Position numbers and translations under genes: made by a program
The notes under the pieces: generated by a model
Database searches by the model: none
Told to the model about the DNA's origin: nothing
What the model saw: only the letters and a program-made list of their open reading frames with translations
Shown here: one piece after another, positions 12,091-26,383 of the stretch
Numbering within the stretch: position 1 is the stretch's first letter
Layout: each line of letters starts with the position of its first letter
Assembly: GCA_037013495.1 (NCBI GenBank)
Contig: CM072810.1
Span: 84,180,449 to 84,244,448 of the forward strand
Source: Hippophae tibetana
Lineage: Eukaryota > Streptophyta > Magnoliopsida > Rosales > Elaeagnaceae
Reading direction: 5' to 3'
Length of the DNA: 64,000 nucleotides

Positions 12091-14838
12091 AGTTTCCGAA
12101 CCCGTTCTAAGAGTAAGAAGAAAAGAAATATGATGTGAAATATTATGCTCATCCTCTATAGCAAAGTTTCTTGCTACGTACTAAGAAGTTTACAAATAAT
12201 GTCCAAAACCACCTCCAGCAATCACCTTTTTCCAATGGGAAGAGAGGTAATAAAATTCGCATGAATTTGCCTGCTTTACTAATTAAGACTTATAAAGGAA
12301 TGGAAAAAATGATAGAACATGAGGAAAAATAAATAAGTGGAAAACAAAGCTTAAATATTTTCTCATGTCAATTTAACAAAAGAAAGTAATGGGGAAAATA
12401 TACTCCAAATTTTATATCATTATAATTATTATATATTTAAATGGAATTTATTATGTCTTAAAATACCAAATTATCAAACTTTTGAAGATTGGTTCGTTAT
12501 TTTATATAAGAGATCAATAATTCTCATTTTTAACTCATTTATAACATCAATATTCTTAACTTATTTATAAATTATTATGGTTGTGTTGGAATCCACCGTA
12601 TTTGAAATTAAATTTAGTTATTGCTTTCTACCTAAGAATTTGGTTTCCGAACCCGTTCTAAGAGTAAGAAGAAAAGAAATATGATGTGAAATATTATGCT
12701 CATCCTCTATAGCAATGTTTCTTGCTACGTACTAAGAAGTTTACAAATAATGTCCAAAACCACCTCCAGCAATCACCTTTTTCCAATGGGAAGAGAGGTA
12801 ATAAAATTTGCATCAATTTGCCTGCTTTACTAATTAAGACTTATAAAGGGATGGAAAAAATGAAAGAACATGAGGAAAAATAAATAAGTGGAAAACAAAG
12901 CTTAACCATTTTCTCATAACAATTTAGAAAAAGAAAGGTAGGGGAAAAATTACTCCAAATTTTAGATCATTATAATTATTATATATTTAAATAGAATTTA
13001 TTACGTGTGAAAATGCTAAATTATCCAATATTTTTAAATTGGTTCATTATTTTATATAAGAGATCACTAATTCTCATTTTTAACTCATTTATAACATCAA
13101 TATTTTTAACTTATTTATAAGTTATTATGGTTGTGTTGGAATGTACCGTATTTAAAATTAAATTTGGTTATCGCTTTCCAACTAAGAATTTAGTTTCCGA
13201 ACCCGTTCTAAGAGTAAGAAGAAACGAAATATGATGTGAAATATTATGCTCATCCTCTATAGAAACATTTCTTGCTACGTACCAAGAAGTTTAAAAATAA
13301 TTTCCAAAACCACCTCCAGCAATCACCTTTTTCCAAATGGAAGAGAGGTAATAAAATTCGCATGAATTTGCCTGCTTTGGGAATTAAGACTTATAAGGGA
13401 ATGGAAAAAATGATAGAACATGAGGAAAAATAAATAAGTGGAAAACAAAGCTTAAACATTTTCTCATGTCAATTTAAAAAAAGAAAGGTAGGGGAAAAAT
13501 TACTCCAAATTTTATATCATTATAATTATTATATATTTAAATAGAATTTATTACGTGTTAAAATGGCAAATTATCCAACATTTGGAAATTGGTTCATTAT
13601 TTTATATAAGAGATCAATAATTATCATTTTTAACTCATTTATAACATCAATATTATTAACTTATTTATAAGTTATTATGGTTGTGTTGGAATGCACCGTA
13701 TTTAAAATTAAATTTTGTTATCGCTTTCCAACTAAGAATTTAGTTTCCGAACCCGTTCTAAGAGTAAGAAGAAACGAAATATGATGTGAAATATTATGCT
13801 CATCCTCTATAGCATAATTTCTTGCTACGTACCAAGAAGTTTAAAAATAATGTCCAAAACCACCTCCAGCAATCACCTTTTTCCAAATGGAAGAGAGGTA
13901 ATAAAATTCGCATCAATTTGCCTCCTTTGGGAATTAAGACTTATAAAGGGATGGAAAAAATGATAGAACATGAGGAAAAATAAATAAGTGGAAAACAAAG
14001 CTTAAACATTTTCTCATGTCAATTTAGAAAAAGAAAGGTAGGGGAAAAATTACTCCAAATTTTAGATCATTATAATTATTATATATTTAAATGGAATTTA
14101 TTACGTGTTAAAATGCCAAATTATCAAACATTTGGAAATTGGTTCTTATTTTATATAAGAGATCAATAATTCTCATTTTTAACTCATTTATAACATCAAT
14201 ATTCTTAACTTATTTATAAGTTATTATGGATGTGTTGGAATGCACCGTATTTGAAATTAAATTTGGTTATCGCTTTCCACCAAAGAATTTAGTTTCCGAA
14301 CCCGTTCTAAGAGTAAGAAGAAAAAAATATGATATGAAATAGTATGCTCATCCTCTATGGAAACATTTCTTGCTATGTACCAAGAAGTTTACAAATAATA
14401 TCCAAAACCACCTCTAGCAATTATCTTTTCCCATTGGGAAGAGAGGTAATAAAATTCGCATGAATTTGCCTACTTTGGGAATTAAGACTTATAAAGGAAT
14501 GGAAAAAATGATAGAACATGAGGAAAAATAAATAACTGGAAAACAAAGCTTAAACATTTTCTCATGTCAATTTAAAAAAACAAAGGTAGGGGAAAAATTA
14601 CTCCAAATTTTATATCATTATCATTATTATATATTTAAATAGAATTTATTACGTGTTAAAATGCCAAATTATCCAACATTTGGAAATTGGTTCATTATTT
14701 TATATAAGAGATCAATAATTCTCATTTTTAACTCATTTATAACATCAATATTCTTAACTTATTTATAAGTTATAATGGTTGCGTTAGAATGCACCGTATT
14801 GAAATTAAATTTAGTTATTGCTTTCTACCTAAGAATTT
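12091..14838 (+). repeat. HOR-2 copy 2 (2748 bp)
   Basis: Monomer starts are 12091, 12642, 13192, 13742 and 14291, in the same five-monomer order as 9343-12090. I saw no difference from copy 1 in the stretches compared by eye. The A'/F hybrid is reproduced exactly, so the hybrid formed before this block was amplified. Confidence 0.92.
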
Positions 14839-17586
14839 AGTTTCCGAACCCGTTCTAAGAGTAAGAAGAAAAGAAATATGATGTGAAATATTATGCTCAT
14901 CCTCTATAGCAAAGTTTCTTGCTACGTACTAAGAAGTTTACAAATAATGTCCAAAACCACCTCCAGCAATCACCTTTTTCCAATGGGAAGAGAGGTAATA
15001 AAATTCGCATGAATTTGCCTGCTTTACTAATTAAGACTTATAAAGGAATGGAAAAAATGATAGAACATGAGGAAAAATAAATAAGTGGAAAACAAAGCTT
15101 AAATATTTTCTCATGTCAATTTAACAAAAGAAAGTAATGGGGAAAATATACTCCAAATTTTATATCATTATAATTATTATATATTTAAATGGAATTTATT
15201 ATGTCTTAAAATACCAAATTATCAAACTTTTGAAGATTGGTTCGTTATTTTATATAAGAGATCAATAATTCTCATTTTTAACTCATTTATAACATCAATA
15301 TTCTTAACTTATTTATAAATTATTATGGTTGTGTTGGAATCCACCGTATTTGAAATTAAATTTAGTTATTGCTTTCTACCTAAGAATTTGGTTTCCGAAC
15401 CCGTTCTAAGAGTAAGAAGAAAAGAAATATGATGTGAAATATTATGCTCATCCTCTATAGCAATGTTTCTTGCTACGTACTAAGAAGTTTACAAATAATG
15501 TCCAAAACCACCTCCAGCAATCACCTTTTTCCAATGGGAAGAGAGGTAATAAAATTTGCATCAATTTGCCTGCTTTACTAATTAAGACTTATAAAGGGAT
15601 GGAAAAAATGAAAGAACATGAGGAAAAATAAATAAGTGGAAAACAAAGCTTAACCATTTTCTCATAACAATTTAGAAAAAGAAAGGTAGGGGAAAAATTA
15701 CTCCAAATTTTAGATCATTATAATTATTATATATTTAAATAGAATTTATTACGTGTGAAAATGCTAAATTATCCAATATTTTTAAATTGGTTCATTATTT
15801 TATATAAGAGATCACTAATTCTCATTTTTAACTCATTTATAACATCAATATTTTTAACTTATTTATAAGTTATTATGGTTGTGTTGGAATGTACCGTATT
15901 TAAAATTAAATTTGGTTATCGCTTTCCAACTAAGAATTTAGTTTCCGAACCCGTTCTAAGAGTAAGAAGAAACGAAATATGATGTGAAATATTATGCTCA
16001 TCCTCTATAGAAACATTTCTTGCTACGTACCAAGAAGTTTAAAAATAATTTCCAAAACCACCTCCAGCAATCACCTTTTTCCAAATGGAAGAGAGGTAAT
16101 AAAATTCGCATGAATTTGCCTGCTTTGGGAATTAAGACTTATAAGGGAATGGAAAAAATGATAGAACATGAGGAAAAATAAATAAGTGGAAAACAAAGCT
16201 TAAACATTTTCTCATGTCAATTTAAAAAAAGAAAGGTAGGGGAAAAATTACTCCAAATTTTATATCATTATAATTATTATATATTTAAATAGAATTTATT
16301 ACGTGTTAAAATGGCAAATTATCCAACATTTGGAAATTGGTTCATTATTTTATATAAGAGATCAATAATTATCATTTTTAACTCATTTATAACATCAATA
16401 TTATTAACTTATTTATAAGTTATTATGGTTGTGTTGGAATGCACCGTATTTAAAATTAAATTTTGTTATCGCTTTCCAACTAAGAATTTAGTTTCCGAAC
16501 CCGTTCTAAGAGTAAGAAGAAACGAAATATGATGTGAAATATTATGCTCATCCTCTATAGCATAATTTCTTGCTACGTACCAAGAAGTTTAAAAATAATG
16601 TCCAAAACCACCTCCAGCAATCACCTTTTTCCAAATGGAAGAGAGGTAATAAAATTCGCATCAATTTGCCTCCTTTGGGAATTAAGACTTATAAAGGGAT
16701 GGAAAAAATGATAGAACATGAGGAAAAATAAATAAGTGGAAAACAAAGCTTAAACATTTTCTCATGTCAATTTAGAAAAAGAAAGGTAGGGGAAAAATTA
16801 CTCCAAATTTTAGATCATTATAATTATTATATATTTAAATGGAATTTATTACGTGTTAAAATGCCAAATTATCAAACATTTGGAAATTGGTTCTTATTTT
16901 ATATAAGAGATCAATAATTCTCATTTTTAACTCATTTATAACATCAATATTCTTAACTTATTTATAAGTTATTATGGATGTGTTGGAATGCACCGTATTT
17001 GAAATTAAATTTGGTTATCGCTTTCCACCAAAGAATTTAGTTTCCGAACCCGTTCTAAGAGTAAGAAGAAAAAAATATGATATGAAATAGTATGCTCATC
17101 CTCTATGGAAACATTTCTTGCTATGTACCAAGAAGTTTACAAATAATATCCAAAACCACCTCTAGCAATTATCTTTTCCCATTGGGAAGAGAGGTAATAA
17201 AATTCGCATGAATTTGCCTACTTTGGGAATTAAGACTTATAAAGGAATGGAAAAAATGATAGAACATGAGGAAAAATAAATAACTGGAAAACAAAGCTTA
17301 AACATTTTCTCATGTCAATTTAAAAAAACAAAGGTAGGGGAAAAATTACTCCAAATTTTATATCATTATCATTATTATATATTTAAATAGAATTTATTAC
17401 GTGTTAAAATGCCAAATTATCCAACATTTGGAAATTGGTTCATTATTTTATATAAGAGATCAATAATTCTCATTTTTAACTCATTTATAACATCAATATT
17501 CTTAACTTATTTATAAGTTATAATGGTTGCGTTAGAATGCACCGTATTGAAATTAAATTTAGTTATTGCTTTCTACCTAAGAATTT
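14839..17586 (+). repeat. HOR-2 copy 3 (2748 bp)
   Basis: Monomer starts are 14839, 15390, 15940, 16490 and 17039. Order, lengths and diagnostic variants match copies 1 and 2, including the G anchor, the GGTTTCC anchor of B' and the A'/F hybrid at the end. Confidence 0.92.
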
Positions 17587-19786
17587 AGTTTCCGAACCCG
17601 TTCTAAGAGTAAGAAGAAAAGAAATATGATGTGAAATATTATGCTCATCCTCTATAGCAAAGTTTCTTGCTACGTACTAAGAAGTTTACAAATAATGTCC
17701 AAAACCACCTCCAGCAATCACCTTTTTCCAATGGGAAGAGAGGTAATAAAATTCGCATGAATTTGCCTGCTTTACTAATTAAGACTTATAAAGGAATGGA
17801 AAAAATGATAGAACATGAGGAAAAATAAATAAGTGGAAAACAAAGCTTAAATATTTTCTCATGTCAATTTAACAAAAGAAAGTAATGGGGAAAATATACT
17901 CCAAATTTTATATCATTATAATTATTATATATTTAAATGGAATTTATTATGTCTTAAAATACCAAATTATCAAACTTTTGAAGATTGGTTCGTTATTTTA
18001 TATAAGAGATCAATAATTCTCATTTTTAACTCATTTATAACATCAATATTCTTAACTTATTTATAAATTATTATGGTTGTGTTGGAATCCACCGTATTTG
18101 AAATTAAATTTAGTTATTGCTTTCTACCTAAGAATTTGGTTTCCGAACCCGTTCTAAGAGTAAGAAGAAAAGAAATATGATGTGAAATATTATGCTCATC
18201 CTCTATAGCAATGTTTCTTGCTACGTACTAAGAAGTTTACAAATAATGTCCAAAACCACCTCCAGCAATCACCTTTTTCCAATGGGAAGAGAGGTAATAA
18301 AATTTGCATCAATTTGCCTGCTTTACTAATTAAGACTTATAAAGGGATGGAAAAAATGAAAGAACATGAGGAAAAATAAATAAGTGGAAAACAAAGCTTA
18401 ACCATTTTCTCATAACAATTTAGAAAAAGAAAGGTAGGGGAAAAATTACTCCAAATTTTAGATCATTATAATTATTATATATTTAAATAGAATTTATTAC
18501 GTGTGAAAATGCTAAATTATCCAATATTTTTAAATTGGTTCATTATTTTATATAAGAGATCACTAATTCTCATTTTTAACTCATTTATAACATCAATATT
18601 TTTAACTTATTTATAAGTTATTATGGTTGTGTTGGAATGTACCGTATTTAAAATTAAATTTGGTTATCGCTTTCCAACTAAGAATTTAGTTTCCGAACCC
18701 GTTCTAAGAGTAAGAAGAAACGAAATATGATGTGAAATATTATGCTCATCCTCTATAGAAACATTTCTTGCTACGTACCAAGAAGTTTAAAAATAATTTC
18801 CAAAACCACCTCCAGCAATCACCTTTTTCCAAATGGAAGAGAGGTAATAAAATTCGCATGAATTTGCCTGCTTTGGGAATTAAGACTTATAAGGGAATGG
18901 AAAAAATGATAGAACATGAGGAAAAATAAATAAGTGGAAAACAAAGCTTAAACATTTTCTCATGTCAATTTAAAAAAAGAAAGGTAGGGGAAAAATTACT
19001 CCAAATTTTATATCATTATAATTATTATATATTTAAATAGAATTTATTACGTGTTAAAATGGCAAATTATCCAACATTTGGAAATTGGTTCATTATTTTA
19101 TATAAGAGATCAATAATTATCATTTTTAACTCATTTATAACATCAATATTATTAACTTATTTATAAGTTATTATGGTTGTGTTGGAATGCACCGTATTTA
19201 AAATTAAATTTTGTTATCGCTTTCCAACTAAGAATTTAGTTTCCGAACCCGTTCTAAGAGTAAGAAGAAACGAAATATGATGTGAAATATTATGCTCATC
19301 CTCTATAGCATAATTTCTTGCTACGTACCAAGAAGTTTAAAAATAATGTCCAAAACCACCTCCAGCAATCACCTTTTTCCAAATGGAAGAGAGGTAATAA
19401 AATTCGCATCGATTTGCCTCCTTTGGGAATTAGGACTTATAAAGGGATGGAAAAAATGATAGAACATGAGGAAAAATAAATAAGTGGAAAACAAAGCTTA
19501 AACATTTTCTCATGTCAATTTAGAAAAAGAAAGGTAGGGGAAAAATTACTCCAAATTTTAGATCATTATAATTATTATATATTTAAATGGAATTTATTAC
19601 GTGTTAAAATGCCAAATTATCAAACATTTGGAAATTGGTTCTTATTTTATATAAGAGATCAATAATTCTCATTTTTAACTCATTTATAACATCAATATTC
19701 TTAACTTATTTATAAGTTATTATGGATGTGTTGGAATGCACCGTATTTGAAATTAAATTTGGTTATCGCTTTCCACCAAAGAATTT
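17587..19786 (+). repeat. HOR-2 copy 4, partial (G-B'-C'-E)
   Basis: Monomer starts are 17587 (G), 18138 (B'), 18688 (C') and 19238 (E). The copy follows HOR-2 through E, but the next A' monomer at 19787 keeps an A-type 3' end (AATAAGTGG, TTAACAAAAGAAAGTAATGG) and leads into B rather than G. This is the switch point to the 4-mer. Private changes in E are A to G at 19411 and at 19433. Confidence 0.88.
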
Positions 19787-21985
19787 AGTTTCCGAACCCG
19801 TTCTAAGAGTAAGAAGAAAAAAATATGATATGAAATAGTATGCTCATCCTCTATGGAAACATTTCTTGCTATGTACCAAGAAGTTTACAAATAATATCCA
19901 AAACCACCTCTAGCAATTATCTTTTCCCATTGGGAAGAGAGGTAATAAAATTCGCATGAATTTGCCTACTTTGGGAATTAAGACTTATAAAGGAATGGAA
20001 AAAATGATAGAACATGAGGAAAAATAAATAAGTGGAAAACAAAGCTTAAATATTTTCTCATGTCAATTTAACAAAAGAAAGTAATGGGGAAAATATACTC
20101 CAAATTTTATATCATTATAATTATTATATATTTAAATGGAATTTATTATGTCTTAAAATACCAAATTATCAAACTTTTGAAGATTGGTTCGTTATTTTAT
20201 ATAAGAGATCAATAATTCTCATTTTTAACTCATTTATAACATCAATATTCTTAACTTATTTATAAATTATTATGGTTGTGTTGGAATCCACCGTATTTGA
20301 AATTAAATTTAGTTATTGCTTTCTACCTAAGAATTTAGTTTCCGAACCCGTTCTAAGAGTAAGAAGAAAAGAAATATGATGTGAAATATTATGCTCATCC
20401 TCTATAGCAATGTTTCTTGCTACGTACTAAGAAGTTTACAAATAATGTCCAAAACCACCTCCAGCAATCACCTTTTTCCAATGGGAAGAGAGGTAATAAA
20501 ATTCGCATGAATTTGCCTGCTTTACTAATTAAGACTTATAAAGGAATGGAAAAAATGATAGAACATGAGGAAAAATAAATAAGTGGAAAACAAAGCTTAA
20601 CCATTTTCTCATAACAATTTAAAAAAAGAAAGGTAGGGGAAAAATTACTCCAAATTTTATATCATTATAATTATTATATATTTAAATAGAATTTATTACG
20701 TGTGAAAATGCTAAATTATCCAATATTTTTAAATTGGTTCATTATTTTATATAAGAGATCACTAATTCTCATTTTTAACTCATTTATAACATCAATATTC
20801 TTAACTTATTTATAAGTTATTATGGTTGTGTTGGAATGTACCGTATTTAAAATTAAATTTGGTTATCGCTTTCCAACTAAGAATTTAGTTTCCGAACCCG
20901 TTCTAAGAGTAAGAAGAAACGAAATATGATGTGAAATATTATGCTCATCCTCTATAGAAACATTTCTTGCTACGTACCAAGAAGTTTAAAAATAATTTCC
21001 AAAACCACCTCCAGCAATCACCTTTTTCCAAATGGAAGAGAGGTAATAAAATTCGCATGAATTTGCCTGCTTTGGGAATTAAGACTTATAAGGGAATGGA
21101 AAAAATGATAGAACATGAGGAAAAATAAATAAGTGGAAAAAAAAGCTTAAACATTTTCTCATGTCAATTTAAAAAAAGAAAGGTAGGGGAAAAATTACTC
21201 CAAATTTTATATCATTATAATTATTATATATTTAAATAGAATTTATTACGTGTTAAAATGGAAAATTATCCAACATTTGGAAATTGGTTCATTATTTTAT
21301 ATAAGAGATCAATAATTATCATTTTTAACTCATTTATAACATCAATATTATTAACTTATTTATAAGTTATTATGGTTGTGTTGGAATGCACCGTATTTAA
21401 AATTAAATTTTGTTATCGCTTTCCAACTAAGAATTTAGTTTCCGAACCCGTTCTAAGAGTAAGAAGAAACGAAATATGATGTGAAATATTATGCTCATCC
21501 TCTATAGCATAATTTCTTGCTACATACCAAGAAGTTTAAAAATAATGTCCAAAACCACCTCCAGCAATCACCTTTTTCCAAATGGAAGAGAGGTAATAAA
21601 ATTCGCATCAATTTGCCTCCTTTGGGAATTAAGACTTATAAAGGGATGGAAAAAATGATAGAACATGAGGAAAAATAAATAAGTGGAAAACAAAGCTTAA
21701 ACATTTTCTCATGTCAATTTAGAAAAAGAAAGGTAGGGGAAAAATTACTCCAAATTTTAGATCATTATAATTATTATATATTTAAATAGAATTTATTACG
21801 TGTTAAAATGCCAAATTATCAAACATTTGGAAATTGGTTCTTATTTTATATAAGAGATCAATAATTCTCATTTTTAACTCATTTATAACATCAATATTCT
21901 TAACTTATTTATAAGTTATTATGGATGTGTTGGAATGCACCGTATTTGAAATTAAATTTGGTTATCGCTTTCCACCAAAGAATTT
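19787..21985 (+). repeat. HOR-3 copy 1: four monomers A'-B-C'-E (2199 bp)
   Basis: Monomer starts are 19787 (A'), 20337 (B), 20887 (C') and 21437 (E). A' still carries GAAATAGTATGC, as in HOR-2, and C' still carries ATAGAAACATTTC. The 4-mer was therefore built from the same monomers as HOR-2, with the G step lost. Confidence 0.9.
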
Positions 21986-24184
21986 AGTTTCCGAACCCGT
22001 TCTAAGAGTAAGAAGAAAAAAATATGATATGAAATAGTATGCTCATCCTCTATGGAAACATTTCTTGCTATGTACCAAGAAGTTTACAAATAATTTCCAA
22101 AACCACCTCTAGCAATTATCTTTTCCCATTGGGAAGAGAGGTAATAAAATTCGCATGAATTTGCCTACTTTGGGAATTAAGACTTATAAAGGAATGGAAA
22201 AAATGATAGAACATGAGGAAAAATAAATAAGTGGAAAACAAAGCTTAAATATTTTCTCATGTCAATTTAACAAAAGAAAGTAATGGGGAAAATATACTCC
22301 AAATTTTATATCATTATAATTATTATATATTTAAATGGAATTTATTATGTCTTAAAATACCAAATTATCAAACTTTTGAAGATTGGTTCGTTATTTTATA
22401 TAAGAGATCAATAATTCTCATTTTTAACTCATTTATAACATCAATATTCTTAACTTATTTATAAATTATTATGGTTGTGTTGGAATCCACCGTATTTGAA
22501 ATTAAATTTAGTTATTGCTTTCTACCTAAGAATTTAGTTTCCGAACCCGTTCTAAGAATAAGAAGAAAAGAAATATGATGTGAAATATTATGCTCATCCT
22601 CTATAGCAATGTTTCTTGCTACGTACTAAGAAGTTTACAAATAATGTCCAAAACCACCTCCAGCAATCACCTTTTTCCAATGGGAAGAGAGGTAATAAAA
22701 TTCGCATGAATTTGCCTGCTTTACTAATTAAGACTTATAAAGGAATGGAAAAAATGATAGAACATGAGGAAAAATAAATAAGTGGAAAACAAAGCTTAAC
22801 CATTTTCTCATAACAATTTAAAAGAAGAAAGGTAGGGGAAAATTTACTCCAAATTTTATATCATTATAATTATTATATATTTAAATAGAATTTATTACGT
22901 GTTAAAATGCCAAATTATGTAATATTTTTAAATTGGTTCATTATTTTATATAAGAGTTCACTAATTCTCATTTTTAACTCATTTATAACATCAATATTCT
23001 TAACTTATTTATAAGTTATTATGGTTGTGTTGGAATGTACCGTATTTAAAATTAAATTTGGTTATCGCTTTCCAACTAAGAATTTAGTTTCCGAACCCGT
23101 TCTAAGAGTAAGAAGAAACGAAATATGATGTGAAATATTATGCTCATCCTCTATAGCAACATTTCGTGCTACGTACCAAGAAGTTTAAAAATAATGTCCA
23201 AAACCACCTCCAGCAATCACCTTTTTCCAAATGGAAGAGAGGTAATAAAATTCGCATGAATTTGCCTGCTTTGGGAATTAAGACTTATAAGGGAATGGAA
23301 AAAATGATAGAACATGAGGAAAAATAAATAAGTGGAAAACAAAGCTAAAACATTTTCTCATGTCAATTTAAAAAAAGAAAGGTAGGGGAAAAATTACTCC
23401 AAATTTTATATCATTATAATTATTATATATTTAAATAGAATTTATTACGTGTTAAAATGGCAAATTATCCAACATTTGGAAATTGGTTCATTATTTTATA
23501 TAAGAGATCAATAATTATCATTTTTAACTCATTTATAACATAAATATTATTAACTTATTTATAAGTTATTATGGTTGTGTTGGAATGCACCGTATTTAAA
23601 ATTAAATTTTGTTATCGCTTTCCAACTAAGAATTTAGTTTCCGAACCCGTTCTAAGAGTAAGAAGAAACGAAATATGATGTGAAATATTATGCTCATCCT
23701 CTATAGCATAATTTCTTGCTACGTACCAAGAAGTTTAAAAATAATGTCCAAAACCACCTCCAGCAATCACCTTTTTCCAAATGGAAGAGAGGTAATAAAA
23801 TTCGCATCAATTTGCCTCCTTTGGGAATTAAGACTTATAAAGGGATGGAAAAAATGATAGAACATGAGGAAAAATAAATAAGTGGAAAACAAAGCTTAAA
23901 CATTTTCTCATGTCAATTTAGAAAAAGAAAGGTAGGGGAAAAATTACTCCAAATTTTAGATCATTATAATTATTATATATTTAAATAGAATTTATTACTT
24001 GTTAAAATGCCAAATTATCAAACATTTGGAAATTGGTTCTTATTTTATATAAGAGATCAATAATTCTCATTTTTAACTCATTTATAACATCAATATTCTT
24101 AACTTATTTATAAGTTATTATGGATGTGTTGGAATGCACCGTATTTGAAATTAAATTTGGTTAACGCTTTCCACCAAAGAATTT
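21986..24184 (+). repeat. HOR-3 copy 2 (2199 bp)
   Basis: Monomer starts are 21986, 22536, 23086 and 23636. The order A-B-C-E is kept. Scattered private changes are visible, for example GTTCTAAGAATAAG near 22550 and ATTATGTAATATTT near 22915. These show independent mutation since duplication, more than in the HOR-2 copies. Confidence 0.9.
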
Positions 24185-26383
24185 AGTTTCCGAACCCGTT
24201 CTAAGAGTAAGAAGAAAAAAATATGATATGAAATATTATGCTCATCCTCTATGGAAACATTTCTTGCTATGTACCAAGAAGTTTACAAATAATTTCCAAA
24301 ACCACCTCTAGCAATTATCTTTTCCCATTGGGAAGAGAGGTAATAAAATTCGCATGAATTTGCCTACTTTGGGAATTAAGACTTATAAAGGAATGGAAAA
24401 AATGATAGAACATGAGGAAAAATAAATAAGTGGAAAACAAAGCTTAAATATTTTCTCATGTCAATTTAACAAAAGAAAGTAATGGGGAAAATATACTCCA
24501 AATTTTATATCATTATAATTATTATATATTTAAATGGAATTTATTATGTCTTAAAATACCAAATTATAAAACTTTTGAAGATTGGTTCGTTATTTTATAT
24601 AAGAGATCAATAATTCTCATTTTTAACTCATTTATAACATCAATATTCTTAACTTATTTATAAATTATTATGGTTGTGTTGGAATCCACCGTATTTGAAA
24701 TTAAATTTAGTTATTGCTTTCTACCTAAGAATTTAGTTTCCGAACCCGTTCTAAGAGTAAGAAGAAAAGAAATATGATGTGAAATATTATGCTCATCCTC
24801 TATAGCAATGTTTCTTGCTACGTACTAAGAAGTTTACAAATAATGTCCAAAACCACCTCCAGCAATCACCTTTTTCCAATGGGAAGAGAGGTAATAAAAT
24901 TCGCATGAATTTGCCTGCTTTACTAATTAAGACTTATAAAGGAATGGAAAAAATGATAGAACATGAGGAAAAATAAATAAGTGGAAAACAAAGCTTAACC
25001 ATTTTCTCATAACAATTTAAAAAAAGAAAGGTAGGGGAAAATTTACTCCAAATTTTATATCATTATAATTATTATATATTTAAATAGAATTTATTACGTG
25101 TTAAAATGCCAAATTATCCAATATTTTTAAATTGGTTCATTATTTTATATAAGAGTTCACTAATTCTCATTTTTAACTCATTTATAACATCAATATTCTT
25201 AACTTATTTATAAGTTATTATGGTTGTGTTGGAATGTACCGTATTTAAAATTAAATTTGGTTATCTCTTTCCAACTAAGAATTTAGTTTCCGAACCCGTT
25301 CTAAGAGTAAGAAGAAACGAAATATGATGTGAAATATTATGCTGATCCTCTATAGCAACATTTCTTGCTACGTACCAAGAAGTTTAAAAATAATGTCCAA
25401 AACCACCTCCAGCAATCACCTTTTTCCAAATGGAAGAGAGGTAATAAAATTCGCATGAATTTGCCTGCTTTGGGAATTAAGACTTAGAAGGGAATGGAAA
25501 AAATGATAGAACATGAGGAAAAATAAATAAGTGGAAAACAAAGCTTAAACATTTTCTCATGTCAATTTAAAAAAAGAAAGGTAGGGGAAAAATTACTCCA
25601 AATTTTATATCATTATAATTATTATATATTTAAATAGAATTTATTACGTGTTAAAATGGCAAATTATCCAACATTTGGAAATTGGTTCATTATTTTATAT
25701 AAGAGATCAATAATTATCATTTTTAACTCATTTATAACATCAATATTATTAACTTATTTATAAGTTATTATGGTTGTGTTGGAATGCACCGTATTTAAAA
25801 TTAAATTTTGTTATCGCTTTCCAACTAAGAATTTAGTTTCCGAACCCGTTCTAAGAGTAAGAAGAAACGAAATATGATGTGAAATATTATGCTCATCCTC
25901 TATACCAACATTTCTTGCTACGTACCAAGAAGTTTAAAAATAATGTCCAAAACCACCTCCAGCAATCACCTTTTTCCAAATGGAAGAGAGGTAATAAAAT
26001 TCGCATCAATTTGCCTCCTTTGGGAATTAAGACTTATAAAGGGATGGAAAAAATGATAGAACATGAGGAAAAATAAATAAGTGGAAAACAAAGCTTAAAC
26101 ATTTTCTCATGTCAATTTAGAAAAAGAAAGGTAGGGGAAAAATTACTCCAAATTTTAGATCATTATAATTATTATATATTTAAATAGAATTTATTACGTG
26201 TTAAAATGCCAAATTATCAAACATTTGGAAATTGGTTCTTATTTTATATAAGAGATCAATAATTCTCATTTTTAACTCATTTATAACATCAATATTCTTA
26301 ACTTATTTATAAGTTATTATGGATGTGTTGGAATGCACCGTATTTGAAATTAAATTTGGTTAACGCTTTCCACCAAAGAATTT
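24185..26383 (+). repeat. HOR-3 copy 3 (2199 bp)
   Basis: Monomer starts are 24185 (A), 24735 (B), 25285 (C) and 25835 (E-like). The E-like monomer has CTATACCAACATTTC where its relatives have CTATAGCATAATTTC. This TAG to TAC change opens a 65-codon frame from a GTG at 25879, which I do not regard as a gene. The A monomer boundary has GGTTAACGC (near 24162), a stop in the relic frame, and the same change occurs near 26360. Confidence 0.9.

Noticed and set aside
25879..26076. 65-codon open frame
   Set aside because: It starts at GTG, not ATG, and exists only because TAG became TAC in this monomer. It is part of the relic frame, with no sign of a gene.
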